In this document: positions 46,543 through 58,623 of the stretch, in pieces | Layout: each line of letters starts with the position of its first letter | Position numbering within the stretch: the stretch's first letter is position 1 | Source of the DNA: Sinohyriopsis cumingii | Taxonomy: Eukaryota; Mollusca; Bivalvia; Unionida; Unionidae | DNA length: 64,000 bases | NCBI GenBank assembly: GCA_028554795.2 | Contig: CM068839.1 | Span: forward strand, 42,437,006 to 42,501,005 | Direction of reading: 5' to 3' | Translations under genes and position numbers: made by a program | Notes under the pieces: model-generated | The model's input: the letters and a program-made list of their open reading frames with translations, nothing else | The model's database searches: none | What the model was told of the DNA's origin: nothing

Positions 46543-46773
46543 TTATTTTGGACAGGGTTGACAACGTTGTGAATGAAATTGTGATTTCCACTGTTGGAAG
46601 ACATTAGGCCATTGATGGACATTACGTTTCCTAGCTTGAGACAAAAGATAAGCATAATGGTCACAAAACCATTGATCTACTTTCACATCGTTTCTAGAAG
46701 AATGACGATCAAAATAAGTCACTAAATGTTCTAAAGAATAGCCCAGACTACGATTATCCCTAGCGTATCCCAC
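46543..46773 (-). pseudogene. P2 5'-truncated ORF fused to the element end
   Basis: 76 codons with RDNRSLGYSLEHLVTYF and FCDHYAYLLSQARKRNVHQWP. The frame has no ATG: it opens within the first 20 bases of the P2 right terminus (GTGGGATACGCTAGG), so only the 3' part of a gene remains. The downstream DNA (46410-46510) is the inverted copy of the polyadenylation repeat that follows the major capsid gene in P1. The protein is not recognised and does not match the P1 capsid protein C-terminus. Confidence 0.45.
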
Positions 46774-46782
46774 TTCACTACT

Positions 46783-46788
46783 ATCCTA
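46783..46788. repeat. P2 target-site duplication, right (ATCCTA)
   Basis: Second copy of the ATCCTA seen at 22488-22493, directly after the CACTTCACTACT terminus. Confidence 0.85.
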
Positions 46789-46839
46789 CTATTTTAACAT
46801 TAAAGTCCCATTGTTGCTAGAGTATCCCACTATACTACT
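46789..46839. repeat. P3 right terminus, last 51 bp
   Basis: CCCATTGTTGCTAGAGTATCC then CACTATACTACT, the Polinton end type. With 22140-22493 it forms one right terminal repeat that P2 split. Confidence 0.75.
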
Positions 46840-47180
46840 CCCATTCCTCGTATCGCCTTATGAAGTTTAAACACTTACACTGAACTCCAAAAAAGGCGGG
46901 TCTACTGGCTCGTCTTGGTCTTCATCTGATACAACCATGGTCACAGGAACCTGTTGTAAACGATTAAGGTATATTTATTAAATGCAAAATTTGCCTCGAA
47001 TAGACGCTCATCTTGAACAAAGTAGTGTTACGACTTGTCAGCACCATTTCTAAATAACCGCCGTGAATGTTATGAGAAATTAATTTACTTGTTTAAATGC
47101 AGTAAAGTTGGGTTCACCGGCTCGTCTTTGTCTTCACCTCCATGGTCATACGTGGTAAAATAAATTTATTATACTTTAGT
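46840..47180. repeat. Host flank with internal repeat and dispersed copy at 19330-19500
   Basis: Two related blocks (a GGCTCGTCTTGGTCTTCA-type stretch near 46900 and GGCTCGTCTTTGTCTTCACC near 47120) flank a CCGCCGTGAATGTTATGAGAAATT segment shared with 19350. On the minus strand the first block reads as a possible short acidic exon with a GTAAGT donor, but there is no protein match to support it. Confidence 0.45.
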
Positions 47181-47709
47181 TGCTTTATATCATACCTGAT
47201 TCAATTCTCTGCATGGCCTGCAGGTAAAATTGATTTCCCCTCTGTTATTTACAGCCTCCCTGTACGCCAGCAAGGATATTCCTAGAATAAATAATTTATT
47301 ATATAATCTTCTTAGATATATGTTTTCGATTCATGCTCTGTTGGATGTACAATTAAAATATGCAAAGGCAAAAACATTCATACGAGATTTAATGGAACAC
47401 ACGAAGCTAAATGTCATCATTAGCAGAGAATTGTCTTAATTGTCTTAAATAAAGAGAATTTTCTTAAATAAAGAACTGTTTCCTTTTGTATGTCCTGTGT
47501 TGTAAAAGTCAACAATAGGCAAAAGTCTCGTTGATAATTTTATTTTCAGTGGCCTGCACCGCCATTGTTATATGTTTCATTGTAGTACTTGTGACTTCGA
47601 GAACATGTCTAGTACGTAAGAATAATAAATGTGTTTGCTCGTGCTCCCTGATTTCCAATTGAATGGTTATGCCAAATAGAAGTGAATAGGAAGCTTTTCA
47701 CACATGTAA

Positions 47710-47711
<2 letters not shown>
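47181..47711. other. No gene seen
   Basis: A 69-codon frame (47230-47439) has no recognised feature. The rest is non-coding. Confidence 0.35.

Positions 47712-47796
<85 letters not shown>
47712..47796. repeat. (TA)n microsatellite
   Basis: More than 40 TA dinucleotides. Confidence 0.95.
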
Positions 47797-47798
<2 letters not shown>

Positions 47799-50216
47799 AG
47801 TTTGTGCATACGCGTGTGTTTTAAGCATTACGATTGTTTCAAATACTATGGCTGACTGTAACCAGTTCTAAGGGTAAAACGCATATATGTTATCAAATAT
47901 GGTTGATGCTGGTGGCACTATTGTATATTACCTTCATAGCTTAAGCACAGTCTGATACATCCATCAATCATATACCAAAATAAAAGGAATTAAAAGTTCT
48001 CTTAACAATACCAAAAATAAACGGTGTCTTTTTTTAATTGCCAATACTACCAGTGAGGAAAACCATGGCAAGTTCTTGTTTTTTTACAAATCTAACCGTA
48101 AGTAAAATACGAAACTGTTTTGCGCCACCTTACCGATTCAGCAGTGAATCGTGGTGCTCCAGAGAGAAAGTGGAGATAATTTCTCCAAAACAACAACAGT
48201 AGCAGAAGATAATTTGTGCGGACTCAAATGGACGTTGCAAGAGCGACGAATTATTTACTGAGTAAGGTTTTCAGATGGAACAAAAGGCAGATTGTCACCG
48301 TACTACTTAATCTGATTTATTTTCATTGAATGTACTTACATTTCTTAAGGGCTATTGGTATAGCACAATTCAGCACATATGGGAGACGTTGCTCTGTGCG
48401 TGCGTTGGTGGTTTACGCCATTTTCAACACATAGCGACCAGGATATTTGGTGCAGAAAAAACACCAACCCACGGGAAGCTACTGGCAAGCTTTCTCCCAT
48501 TGGTCGAACTGAGATTGGAACTGATGCAGATAGAGGTGAGATGTGTGAGTGATATGGTAGGCCTTCGTAGTCGTACCTAAATGCATCCTGGACTCGGGTT
48601 AGACTAGTCCGACATGTAAGACCTTGACGCTGATATTTATGTTGTGGGCGTCAAAGTCTTACAGCCTAACTAACGGCGCTGTGTAGCGTGTTTTGATGTC
48701 GACTAACATTGTTACGAAAGTCAAATTTTCAGGAATATTTCACACAACTGACAAGTAAAATAACGACGCTATTCTACAAAGTGAAGTCATAATGTTTTAG
48801 TCAGACGTTACTCACTCTGATGTTTTTTCTCTAATAAATTCAAATTCTCTCAAAAGAAATGAACTTGTTTTCAAGTTTTGAACTTTTAAAAGTTTTAATC
48901 AAAATAATGTGGGATGATACCCAAATATACCATCCAAAATATTGAAATATGTTTATATTGTGTTATTCGTGTATTTTAAAAAATTAGTTATAATTTGTGA
49001 ATATTAATATTTATTAATAATCTGTTACTTGCAGTGTTTTACAAATAATGTGACAATGAGTATAGTTTTCAAATGAACTCAGGTTTAAGTTGAATATGTG
49101 TTGTAGTGTATGTCAGTGTACTCATTTAGACACTTTACATATTTTAAATATAAATTGTTGTTTGAAAATTTAATGCAAATATAGTTTATCAAAGTCTATT
49201 CAGTCCTGATTATTGAATGCTCTGCACCATAACTGTTCTCAAAATTCTCCAGACAGATCTTTGTTATCACTACAGAGCTCAAAAAAAAAAAATTGTTGGA
49301 CACAGGCCTCAGGCTGGTGACTTAAATAAACTCAAAAGCCCAGACTGAAATTCCACAAGCCCAGACTCCAATTTCCACATACCCAAAAAATTTCCCTTTT
49401 TTTTTCTTGTTGTCACAGAGTGTTGATATAGCTACAATTCAAATATAAAGTAAATAGGGTTCAAAAGGGTTTGAAGGTAATGCAAGTATCATTAGTGTTC
49501 ATCATTATGCTGGCTGCTTCACAAAGAGTTCTGAAATTTATTTTTGTTGGGCTTTGCTGATATCTAACTTAAATTGGCCTTAAAAATGAATTACAATTCG
49601 ACACTGTTCTGACAACTGAAATGATAATGCTTTGCATTTTATATATGCTGTAAAATCCGACCTTAAAGAAACGTTGCCGCTGTTCACAAACTTGTCAAAA
49701 ATATAATGTATATGGCTTAAACATTCTAATTAAGGGAAGTAATGTGTAGAAGCTTTCGATCTTGTACATGCCTTTAGCATCTCTTTGATTTACCTGTAAT
49801 GGATTGTTCCACTTCCTGATCCTACCTATGCAACTTAGCACAATGGGCTCACCAACTGCAGCCTTCAAACACATGTCACTAGCTATTGTCAGTTAAGTAA
49901 TATGTGAAATGGTAGTTTATACCTGACCACTTTGCCTTTAATTGCCACTGTATAAGATTCTCAAGGGATAGTTTTACATCAGCTCCAGTCATGACTGTTT
50001 ACCATTTATACATGCTATATGTAATGGGCATATATTGAAAGTAGTGTTTGCTTTTTTTGTTTTTGGGGTATTATTTTAATTTTTTGAAGATTACTGAAAA
50101 TTGCGTTTTCTCAAAAGATGACCGTGTTAATGGGTTTGGGAGTACAAAATCATAATTTTAGCATGTCATGCCCACAGGTACTTGATGTTGAAAAATTACC
50201 TCAGGTCTCTTTAATA
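47797..50216. other. No gene seen
   Basis: AT-rich DNA. An 84-codon frame at 48326-48580 is unremarkable. Nothing else recognised. Confidence 0.4.
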
Positions 50217-50350
50217 GTATGGTAGACAGGGTCCTATGTCAGAAAAATCATCGGGGTAATCTGAGGTAATTCTGTCACTTTGATGATATTTTTCCTTCCA
50301 ATTATTGCTATTTTCAACATCAAGCTTATTTTGAGCATCTGTGGACATGC
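50217..50350. repeat. Dispersed repeat (first copy 13667-13800)
   Basis: Same order of segments as at 13667: AGTATGGTAGAC, GGGTCCTAT, GTAATCTGAGG, CTGTCACTTTG, TTTTCAACATCAAG. Confidence 0.65.
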
Positions 50351-50985
50351 CATGCTTCAGTTTGATTAAAATATGATCTCAATTTCACATAGGACAGTGG
50401 TGATCTGATTTAGATTGTGTCTTGTTATGGCAGGTATGTCAACATCTTGAAAATACATTTATATATTTCATCTGCGCGATCAAAGTTTCCTCAGGTAAAT
50501 TAAAATTGCCTGACAGGCATCTCACTCAGAATACAGGACAGACCCAATCTAAAATTAGAGAGACCCAGGGCATCAGGCAATCAAATTTTTTTTTAGCACT
50601 GCACTATGGGCTTTTACAGTGGTGGTCAAGTACTAAACTGGGTCAAGAAATGATATTGTCAGGTCTAATCGTCATTTGAGGCAGACACTCTAACTGCTAG
50701 GCAACCCGAGTGGTGGGGATCCAAATAAAGCCAATAATTGCCATTTACAGGTATATGTAATCAAATTCTAAAAATCTACACCCATTACTGAAATATTACT
50801 GAACGTATACATAACCTGTATGACCTTTAATATAACTGATTTCACTACTGAGTATTTTTTATTTTATTTTTCTGCATGATAATAATGAATATATATATGT
50901 TTATCAATGTTAATTTAAGTACACATTGGCATTTTAGTATTTTTATTATGTGTATCTTTGTTCATCAACTACTTTTATAGCCATG

Positions 50986-52150
50986 CAGGGCTGAGCAAAT
51001 CCCATAGCCCGACGTCCCTGACTAGTAATTTTTGAAGTCGGACAAGTAAAATTTTCAGAGTCGCTAGTCCAGGACAAGTGCTTTTTAAAAAAGTCAGGCT
51101 AGTCCTTATTTTCGTGCATTAATCACTATATCTGCCTTTATTTGGCCAATCATGCCCTCTGGGCGTACTGAATACTTGATTCTACCCCTCTTCGTGTATA
51201 CATTTACATTCTTTTACCGTTTGACTGCATATTGGGCTAAGCAACCAAATTATCGGCAAATCAAAACACGTCAAACAAAAGAAAGCCAGTATGATCAATT
51301 TGCAGTGTTGTAAGCGGTTTTGTTGCAATGAGTTTACTCAATCTAGGTCATAATGAGCAGCTCACTGATTTTAATCCAGCGAGTCAGTGTAATTAAATTA
51401 AAGAAAGGTACTTTACCGACATCAGTGTTGGTGTCCTATATGAACTGATTAAATGACAGTAATGATTCTTTAATTAAAATTGATTATATAGATGATTAAC
51501 TTCCACGTGCTATATTGTGTTTGAAGCGAAACAATTACGCTAATTAATGAGCTTTCAGTTCGTATTTAAAAGAGAAAACTGATGTTATGATCACTTTAAA
51601 AGTAGTTGTCAAGCAAGCTGATAGTTACTCTGTGGATAAAATGAGTTTGTTAAATTATTTTCGCAAGTAAGGTAATAATGGCGATTCGGCGAAGGTAAAT
51701 TTGTTTGAAAATGGAGGGATTAAACGTAAGACGGATACTGAGTGTGCGGTAGCTATTTCTGAGTGTGAACGAGGATTTAGTTCAATCAGCTGTTGGCTTA
51801 GTACTGGTGCAGGTGGCAGACATATACATGGACATATTTTCAAATCCATCAGCTAAAACATATATACATGAACCTGAAGAAGCCAAATGTATAACAACCA
51901 ATGTTTTTGAAAAATTAAATTCTTTTAAGAAATAATTATGTTGTATATCGTTTTGTTTGTTTTTTCTATGGATTAAGCACATACGTCTCATCAAATCTTG
52001 GCAAATGATTACCATTTTGGGACCAGTGAAAAATAAGGTGGGACTAGTGACGAGTAAGGTGGGACTAGTGAAGAGAAATGTGGGACTAGTGAATTTTCTG
52101 AAACCACTTGTCCTGGACTAGTGGTTAAAAAAAAAATTTGCTCAGCCCTG
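50986..52150. mobile_element. hAT-like non-autonomous DNA transposon, 1.17 kb
   Basis: Ends are CAGGGCTGAGCAAAT and ATTTGCTCAGCCCTG, exact inverted repeats of 15 bp, flanked on both sides by CCATG (50981-50985 and 52151-52155). Sub-terminal GTCCAGGACAAGTG and CACTTGTCCTGGAC are also inverted, and a GTGGGACTAGTGAA unit repeats three times near the right end. The CAGGG start is hAT-like, but hAT elements usually duplicate 8 bp, so the class is tentative. No transposase is seen. Confidence 0.75.
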
Positions 52151-52155
52151 CCATG

Positions 52156-53993
52156 GTTTCTAAAGTGTATCAAGCTAATCTGGAGCTATAATTAAGTTTG
52201 TTTGTTGGCGCAGTTGAAATTAACAACAGCTATTTGATGGCTTGATGCCTACATTTTACCTTGAGCAAGGCCTTAAACATAACACACGAAATTATCAGCT
52301 AGGGCAGGGGAACATCTAAAAACATTAGTCATAAAAATGTACATCAAAAAAAATCACAGGGCGAAATTGTTTTCATTTTCCTAACAGAAGAGAGCAAAGT
52401 TTTTGTTTTTTAGGTAACTTAGTCACCATTTCGCCTTGTAGCGTGACCTATCGATGATTGGAGAATGTTGTCAAAGTCAAACTGAAAGCTTTGATTACTT
52501 TCATGATGTATATTCACATCACCTATTCAATATAAATACAGTTACAACAGAATTGGATATTATTATTTTTTTAACAATCACAGGTACTTACAGACATTGT
52601 TTCTTTGAAGTATGTCAGGGTACCATAAACTTCAGAGTTGCAGTCCTTGTCATAAGATAATTACAGTGGTAAGGATTAACTGTTAATTACTCATATTGGC
52701 TTTATGCCTGTTTACACAGGTCTAACTTTTAGCTGTTCTGCAGATTAGTTATGGCTGACCAAAATATGAACAGGGAAACATCCTGGGGAAAATGATGCAC
52801 ATCGTGGAGATGTGTTACAGGGAGAAACTGCACTTCCTTTGGGAATTTAATGCATATTTGACCCAGAAACTTAGGTCTCTGATATCCATGTTGTAATGGG
52901 TTCAAGGCAGAATGTATCAAATGTAAGAGTGGTCTGATAATTTCCAATTTCTTTTATAAAATAAAGTATATTTAAACCCATTGCCAAAAAAACAATGTAT
53001 GCAATTAATGTGGTGTTATATTAACTGACACTTAAACATTTAAGGAAGAGAATAGAGACCTGGATTGTAAGGAGGTATGACATGTTTACAGTATACAGTA
53101 AGATGTTTCTGCTGTAGGTGCTTACAAGTTACTGTCAGACATTACAATTTTCTTTTAATGCTGCATTAGTATGTTTCAGGGTCTGCAATATTACTTTCAT
53201 TAATTCCATCAGCCACGTTGTAAAAGTAGCTTTTATTGTTAATGAGGAGAGAGAGAGCGCAAAATATGCTTATGCTATTTGCTAATTTCTTTTTATCTTT
53301 TGTTCTATTTTATGTACTTTCCACGGTGACTTATATCAAGGAGGTGTCGCATAGCTACTGTAGTGTTTAAGAAATACATTAAACATACATAAGGAACAAG
53401 AGGCTTCATGATTGTTGATAACGAGCTGTCAGTTACTGTGAATATAGATTTCAATTTTCAATTCAACCCTGTGGGGACTTGCACCTTAAGCCACAATATG
53501 TAAGTACTTGAGGTGGCAGCTTAAAAAAGATGTATACAGATAGTGATCTTGACGGTATCAAGTTAAACATGTGACTAGCATTGACCCTTGCAGTTGCTTT
53601 GTATTCCAGCCCTTCCCCATATATGCAGAATGTAAATCTTGTTTGCTCTTAATTCAGTCACTAAATTCTGTCAAAGTACAGTGATCTGTTGAATGTAAAG
53701 TGCAATATCAAATTGCCTTTTTTAGGTTTTATACATATCTTTTCAAAAAACATTATTTGTGCACATTCCTGGGTTTTTTAAGTAAATAATCTTAACATTT
53801 TCCACTTATTATGTACTGTACACACTCACCCCTTTAAAGCATATGCACTTTACCACAAGCCCTTAATTACAGTTGTATATCCAGTTTCCCTTGATGTTTC
53901 ATTATATTTTCAGGTCATTTAGGGATTGAAAATAAAAATAGTTATATTTTGATACAAGTATATGACATTTAATACCATTTTCTTTTCTTACAG
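52156..53993. other. Non-coding, probably 5' intron of the nucleotidase gene
   Basis: No coding exon recognised. A TTCTTACAG acceptor at 53985-53993 marks the end of an intron entering the first coding exon. Confidence 0.45.
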
Positions 53994-54219
53994 GACTAAA
54001 TTCTGAATGATGAATCTTTAATTTTCCATTACTGTTTGAGAGAGATGGGAGACAGTACTTTAACCATCATTCACTTCAATGATGTCTACAACATTGAACC
54101 ACAGACAATTGAACCTGTGGGTGGAGCTGCCAGAATGGCGGGATACATCCAGTCCTGTCAAAATATCGGTCTTAATCCTCTTGTTCTCTTCAGTGGTGAT
54201 GCCCTTAACCCTTCCATAA
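53994..54219 (+). CDS. 5'-nucleotidase/metallophosphatase-like gene, first coding exon
   Basis: After a TTCTTACAG acceptor and 51 nt of 5' UTR, ATG 54045 opens MGDSTLTIIHFNDVYNIEP. HFNDVY is the first metal-binding box of the calcineurin-like 5'-nucleotidase family, and LVLFSGDALNPS carries the second (GD). The exon ends with one base of a codon at 54219 before a GTTAGT donor, and exon 2 completes the codon. Family members hydrolyse nucleotides or sugar phosphates with two metal ions. No signal peptide is visible, so a cytosolic member seems likely. In animals such proteins are often labelled after bacterial YfkN-like or MggB phosphatases. Later exons are outside the window or interrupted by P4. 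Confidence 0.85.
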
Positions 54220-56513
54220 GTTAGTTGCTGACCTTTTTTATAGAGACATTAATCCATTTATTCAAATCAAATTCAAGAGAAGCCACACAACAATATTTTA
54301 AATAATTGAGAACTCCGAGACTGAAGATGCTTTTGCTGGGATCTAAATAGATGCAGCATTATCATTTATTTTCACTTGCAGGGGGGCATCTGTTCCTCAG
54401 AGTACAGGAGTAAATGTGTTTTTAAATCATTTAATTAAGTTTGATCATGACCAGGTTTTATCTGCTTATTTATATCCTGGGGTGTGGCTTTATAAACTGT
54501 GTATGCAACCTGCATGCTGGAGAAAGTTGTACATGCCTGATATAAGTTGACCACAATAACCAGGATATTTAACCTTTCAGGCATATATTCATTAAGACCT
54601 AGTCCACAAAAATTATTGTACATTCATTTGCTTTTGCGAGTAAACTTTCTCCCTCATGCAGAATGTGGTCCAAACACATAGACAACACTATAAGCTAGGG
54701 TGACTGTTACTGACGGACCAAAAAAAGAACGGGATGCCATCTTTGTGTGACATTGCCAAAAAATGGGGGAGGGTAATGATTCAGTTTAATGCCTAAATAC
54801 TCGTTTTATAAATCGTATTGGGAATAGTTGTTGTCAGTAAAGAGCTTTTTTGTATAAATTACCTTTATTTCCAAGATCCCGAACTTCTGACAAATCATTA
54901 ACAACATTCCAAGAGGTTTCAGCAATGAAAACATTGTGTATTACACCAATGCAATTTGCTGTTGTTGATTCACAATAAAACAAGATTCCTTTTTTCCAAA
55001 CACTAGAGACATTTATCTCATGAAACTGCTGTCAACATTAAAAATCTATTTTTTTATTCTATTAGTAAAATATTTATGCAGTGGTTTTATTGTATGTTAA
55101 AGTGAAACTTCTTTACACCTTTGAGGAAATCTCAGGGAGTTTTAAGTTACTACAAACTCTGAAACTCGCTTCTCCATGATGAACCATATCAGTGAAATTA
55201 ATTTATTTACTAAGGTCTCTTTGCTTGGTTGCCTTGCAATCTTTGATCACATTTATGAATGAGTAGGCTAATTTAAATTTATTAGTTATATTACTTACTA
55301 AATAATATAACAATGTTTGATTGATCATTTGAGATGTGTTGACCTGACAAATGCCTGTGACCACTAGTTCTTATACACCATTAGGATTTGCATGCCTTTT
55401 ATCATTTTTAAAAAAATTGTACCCTCTTTATTTGGTTCGAGTCAAAAAACAAATTAACATGATAATACAAAGCAGGTCTGTTTTTAACTGAGTGTAACAA
55501 TACCACAACAAATGTATGCAAATTGGAGATAAAACTCTAAGCCCTTAATTAGGTTTTCACAGATATAGCTGTGATGTTATAGTGCAATTTTTCACATTTG
55601 CATATTGCATTTTTGATGATTACATTGAAGGAGAATTAAAAGACACTTCTAAAACATGAATTTTATTTGACAAAACTCATTTAATTTGTATATATTGTTG
55701 CCACCAGTAGTCATTTATAATTTGTATTTTAATCGAAATTTTGTCATATTATTATTTACAATGTACTGAGAAAATGGTGTGGAAAGAAAAATTGAACAAA
55801 ATACATGACTTAAAGTTTCAGAATTTCATGATCTTGATTTAAAATTCTTGGTACTAACATAATTTTTGAGGATAAAATGAGCAATATGTCAAGGTTTCAT
55901 TCACGAATTTTGATCATGATTTTTTTCTTCCCCTACAAGAGATAGGGGTCAATTTTGGGGTTATATTTAAGTTTTTTTAATAAAAGGGATCTGTGCATGA
56001 CCCTGATTATATGGAGGTTGTGAGTTATCTGGGTGCAAGTTATTGAAGGAGAGTTGTAAAAAAAAAAATAATATTTTGCTAAATATTACATTTTTCTTAA
56101 TACTTAAATTTGTGAATTGGGCAACAGGTTGTGGCTACAGAAAGATGATATAAAGTTTGAGTCATCAAATTTGTGGCTTGCAGCTTCCATTTTAAGAAAA
56201 GATACCATGTGAAAAACAGCAAATTCCTTTTATGTTTCGCTCTGCTTGCATATAGCATGCATGGGTTTGAAAAGTTTTCTCAGGTCATGGGCACATAATG
56301 TGTGCCTACCACTATGCATGTTTATTGGATGGACTTTGTTCCACTTTTTGAAAAAAAAATGAAATTGCAAGGTTAATATGGTCAGGCTTACAAAAAAATA
56401 ATACAGAGGGAATCCAGACCTCTTTCCAGGTAGTCAACATGGAAGTAGTTATTTAATTATTCATCTGTAAAAAAATATCCATTAAGCTTGTAGAGCACTG
56501 GAATATTATTTTG

Positions 56514-56518
<5 letters not shown>

Positions 56519-56561
<43 letters not shown>
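56519..56561. repeat. (TA)n microsatellite
   Basis: About 21 TA dinucleotides abutting the fold-back element. Confidence 0.95.
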
Positions 56562-56562
<1 letters not shown>

Positions 56563-56567
<5 letters not shown>

Positions 56568-58430
56568 GTGTGACCCTGCTATAATACGGTAGTTGGGGTC
56601 CATAGAACCTGATGTGTTACTGACCGAACCATGTTATAAACAACCAGGTCAGTTAGCTGAAGAAAATGGTGCATGTTCCCCAAACAATTTGCATCGGGTT
56701 AGGTAATAAATGCGGGCAGTAAAATACATGCTTCATTGGCACATTTACCATTTTAAAGCGATACATATAAATGAGAAATACACCTGTAGTGAAAATAGGA
56801 AAATGTAAAAATCCATCAGATTCCATTACTTTTATTGAAGTTTGTAGTTGGCTTTCTTTGATGAAGGGTGCATGCGTTAATGACGTCAATGCTAAAGGAC
56901 AGCTTTGGAGAACCAAACAAATGCCCATTTCTTAGTGTGGTGGCAACATCAAATAACTGTATTGCATGATTGAGACTGATTTGTTTCCATTTGCTGAGTA
57001 TGTTTTCATAACAATCAGTGCTTCAGAGGTAATCTGTTTCCTTTGAAATTTCAGTGAACTATTTTATCAGGGTACATTTTTAGAAAAGAATTGGCCAACT
57101 TTTGGTCTATTCTACCTACTGTTCCTCCCTGCCTATTGAATAAACCAGTAAGATGTGGTTTTTTTAAATACATTTGTGGTAGAAGAATGATGCTGCCATC
57201 CACGCATGCATCAGAAATTTAACAAAGGGTTAACAGACATTAGAGAAGCAGGTGTTCTGGTCTGATGACAGGGATTATTACAGAAGATGTGAGTGTTCAC
57301 ATGCAATATATATTAATTACTAGCGAGAGGCCTAAAATCTGATGAAAGATAGATTAAGAGATAATCCCTCGTCCACTTGATCTCCGTTACCAGAAATGTC
57401 AACAACAAAAAAGTGGATGCGTGGAAGGCAGCATCTCGCTGCTACCACAACTGTTAAAAAAAATTACATCATACTTATTGGTTTATTCAATAGGCATGGA
57501 GGGACAGTAACTAGGATAGTCCAAACGATGGCCAATTCTTATTTAAAAATGTACCCAGACAAAATAGTTTGCTGAAATTTCAAAGGAAACAGATTACCTT
57601 TGAAGCACCAATTGTTATGAAAATTTACTCAGCAAATGGAAAGAAAAAAATCGGTGTCAGTCATGCAATACAATTATTTCATGTTGCCACCACAATAAGA
57701 AATGGGCATTTGTTTGGTTCTCCAAAGCTGTAATTTAGCAGTGACTTAAATAACACATGCACTCTTCATCAAAGGAAGTCACTACCAAATTTAAATGAAA
57801 GTGATGGAAGTTTCTTTTTGCAGGGAAAAAGTTTATGCTTACGAACGCTACCAATGGCGGCTTAAAACACAAACTATTACCGACTTGGGACATGAAAAGT
57901 AAATGTGCTTCATCATTCTTTACGTGATTGTGCTATATTTTTCCACTGAATTCAGACCAGTATGACCTGTGACAAAATTATTGAATATTTTAAAGCGTTG
58001 TGTGCATATTTTCGATGGAATCACTTGCATTGTTGATTCAATGTATATGATGAAGTTCGTGGGTCAGTACACGGTGTTGATACTATTCATGCTATACATT
58101 AGAAATGTATATATAAACAGTATTCACGTATATGTACCAATTTGTGGTTCTCTAAATAAAGTAAACTATTATATATGTCTTCTCTGTTTTCACTACAGGT
58201 GTATTTCTCATTTAATATGCATCAATTTAAGATGGTAACTGTGCCATTGAAGCACATATTTTACTGCCCGCATTTATTATCTACACCCCCTCCCCGCAAT
58301 TTTGTTCGGGTACATGCATAATTTTCTTCAGCTAACTGACCTGGTTGCTTATAACACGGTTTGGTCTATAACACAGTTGGGTTTTATGGCTCCCAACTAC
58401 CGTGTTATAGCAGGGTCACATTGTATGTGT
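56563..58430. mobile_element. Fold-back DNA transposon with long inverted repeats
   Basis: The left end (CACAGTGTGACCCTGCTATAA) and right end (GTTATAGCAGGGTCACA) are inverted copies, and the similarity continues inward for about 700 bp on each side (for example GCCCATTTCTTAGTGTGG at 56921 against CCACAATAAGAAATGGGC at 57691), to a centre near 57350. The right arm carries an extra insert of about 370 bp (57824-58193). No transposase. The TIR is Tc1/pogo-like in look, and the TA-rich flank would suit a TA target, but the class is not proven. Confidence 0.8.
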
Positions 58431-58442
58431 ATGTATATGTAT

Positions 58443-58450
<8 letters not shown>

Positions 58451-58489
<39 letters not shown>

Positions 58490-58490
58490 T
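58451..58490. repeat. (TA)n/(CA)n microsatellite
   Basis: TA dinucleotides passing into CA dinucleotides, just past the fold-back element's right end. Confidence 0.95.
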
Positions 58491-58536
58491 TGTGGCCTCA
58501 GAATCCTTGATTACTTTCTAACTTGTTTTATTTCAG

Positions 58537-58623
58537 TGAGTATATTTCTAAAAGGAGAGCAGATGATTCCAATCTTAAACTTGCTTGGTGTGAGGTGTGC
58601 AGTACTGGGCAATCATGACTTTG
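58537..58623 (+). CDS. 5'-nucleotidase-like gene, second coding exon
   Basis: 87 nt between TTTATTTCAG and GTGAGT. It completes the split codon and gives a KGEQMIPILNLLGV stretch and a GNHDF box, the family's catalytic Asn-His signature. Phase and motif order confirm the join to 53994-54219. Confidence 0.88.

Larger units (their letters stand above)
22494..46782. mobile_element. Older Polinton (P2), rearranged, hosting P1
   Basis: Starts AGTAGTGAAGTGGGATAC at 22494 and ends with the reverse complement of the same sequence at 46782, flanked on both sides by ATCCTA. Without the inserted P1 it is about 7.2 kb. It retains a left terminal repeat, a zinc-knuckle remnant, the start of a polymerase gene, an integrase tail plus membrane-protein gene (split by P1), and a minus-strand copy of accessory gene O near its right end. 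Most virion genes are gone. The right arm's genes read in the opposite direction to their P1 counterparts, so there has been inversion as well as deletion. Confidence 0.8.
54220..58536 (+). other. Intron 1 of the nucleotidase gene
   Basis: 4.3 kb between GTTAGT and TTATTTCAG. AT-rich, with a (TA)n tract at 56519-56561 and a long inverted-repeat element (56563-58430). No other gene recognised. Confidence 0.75.
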
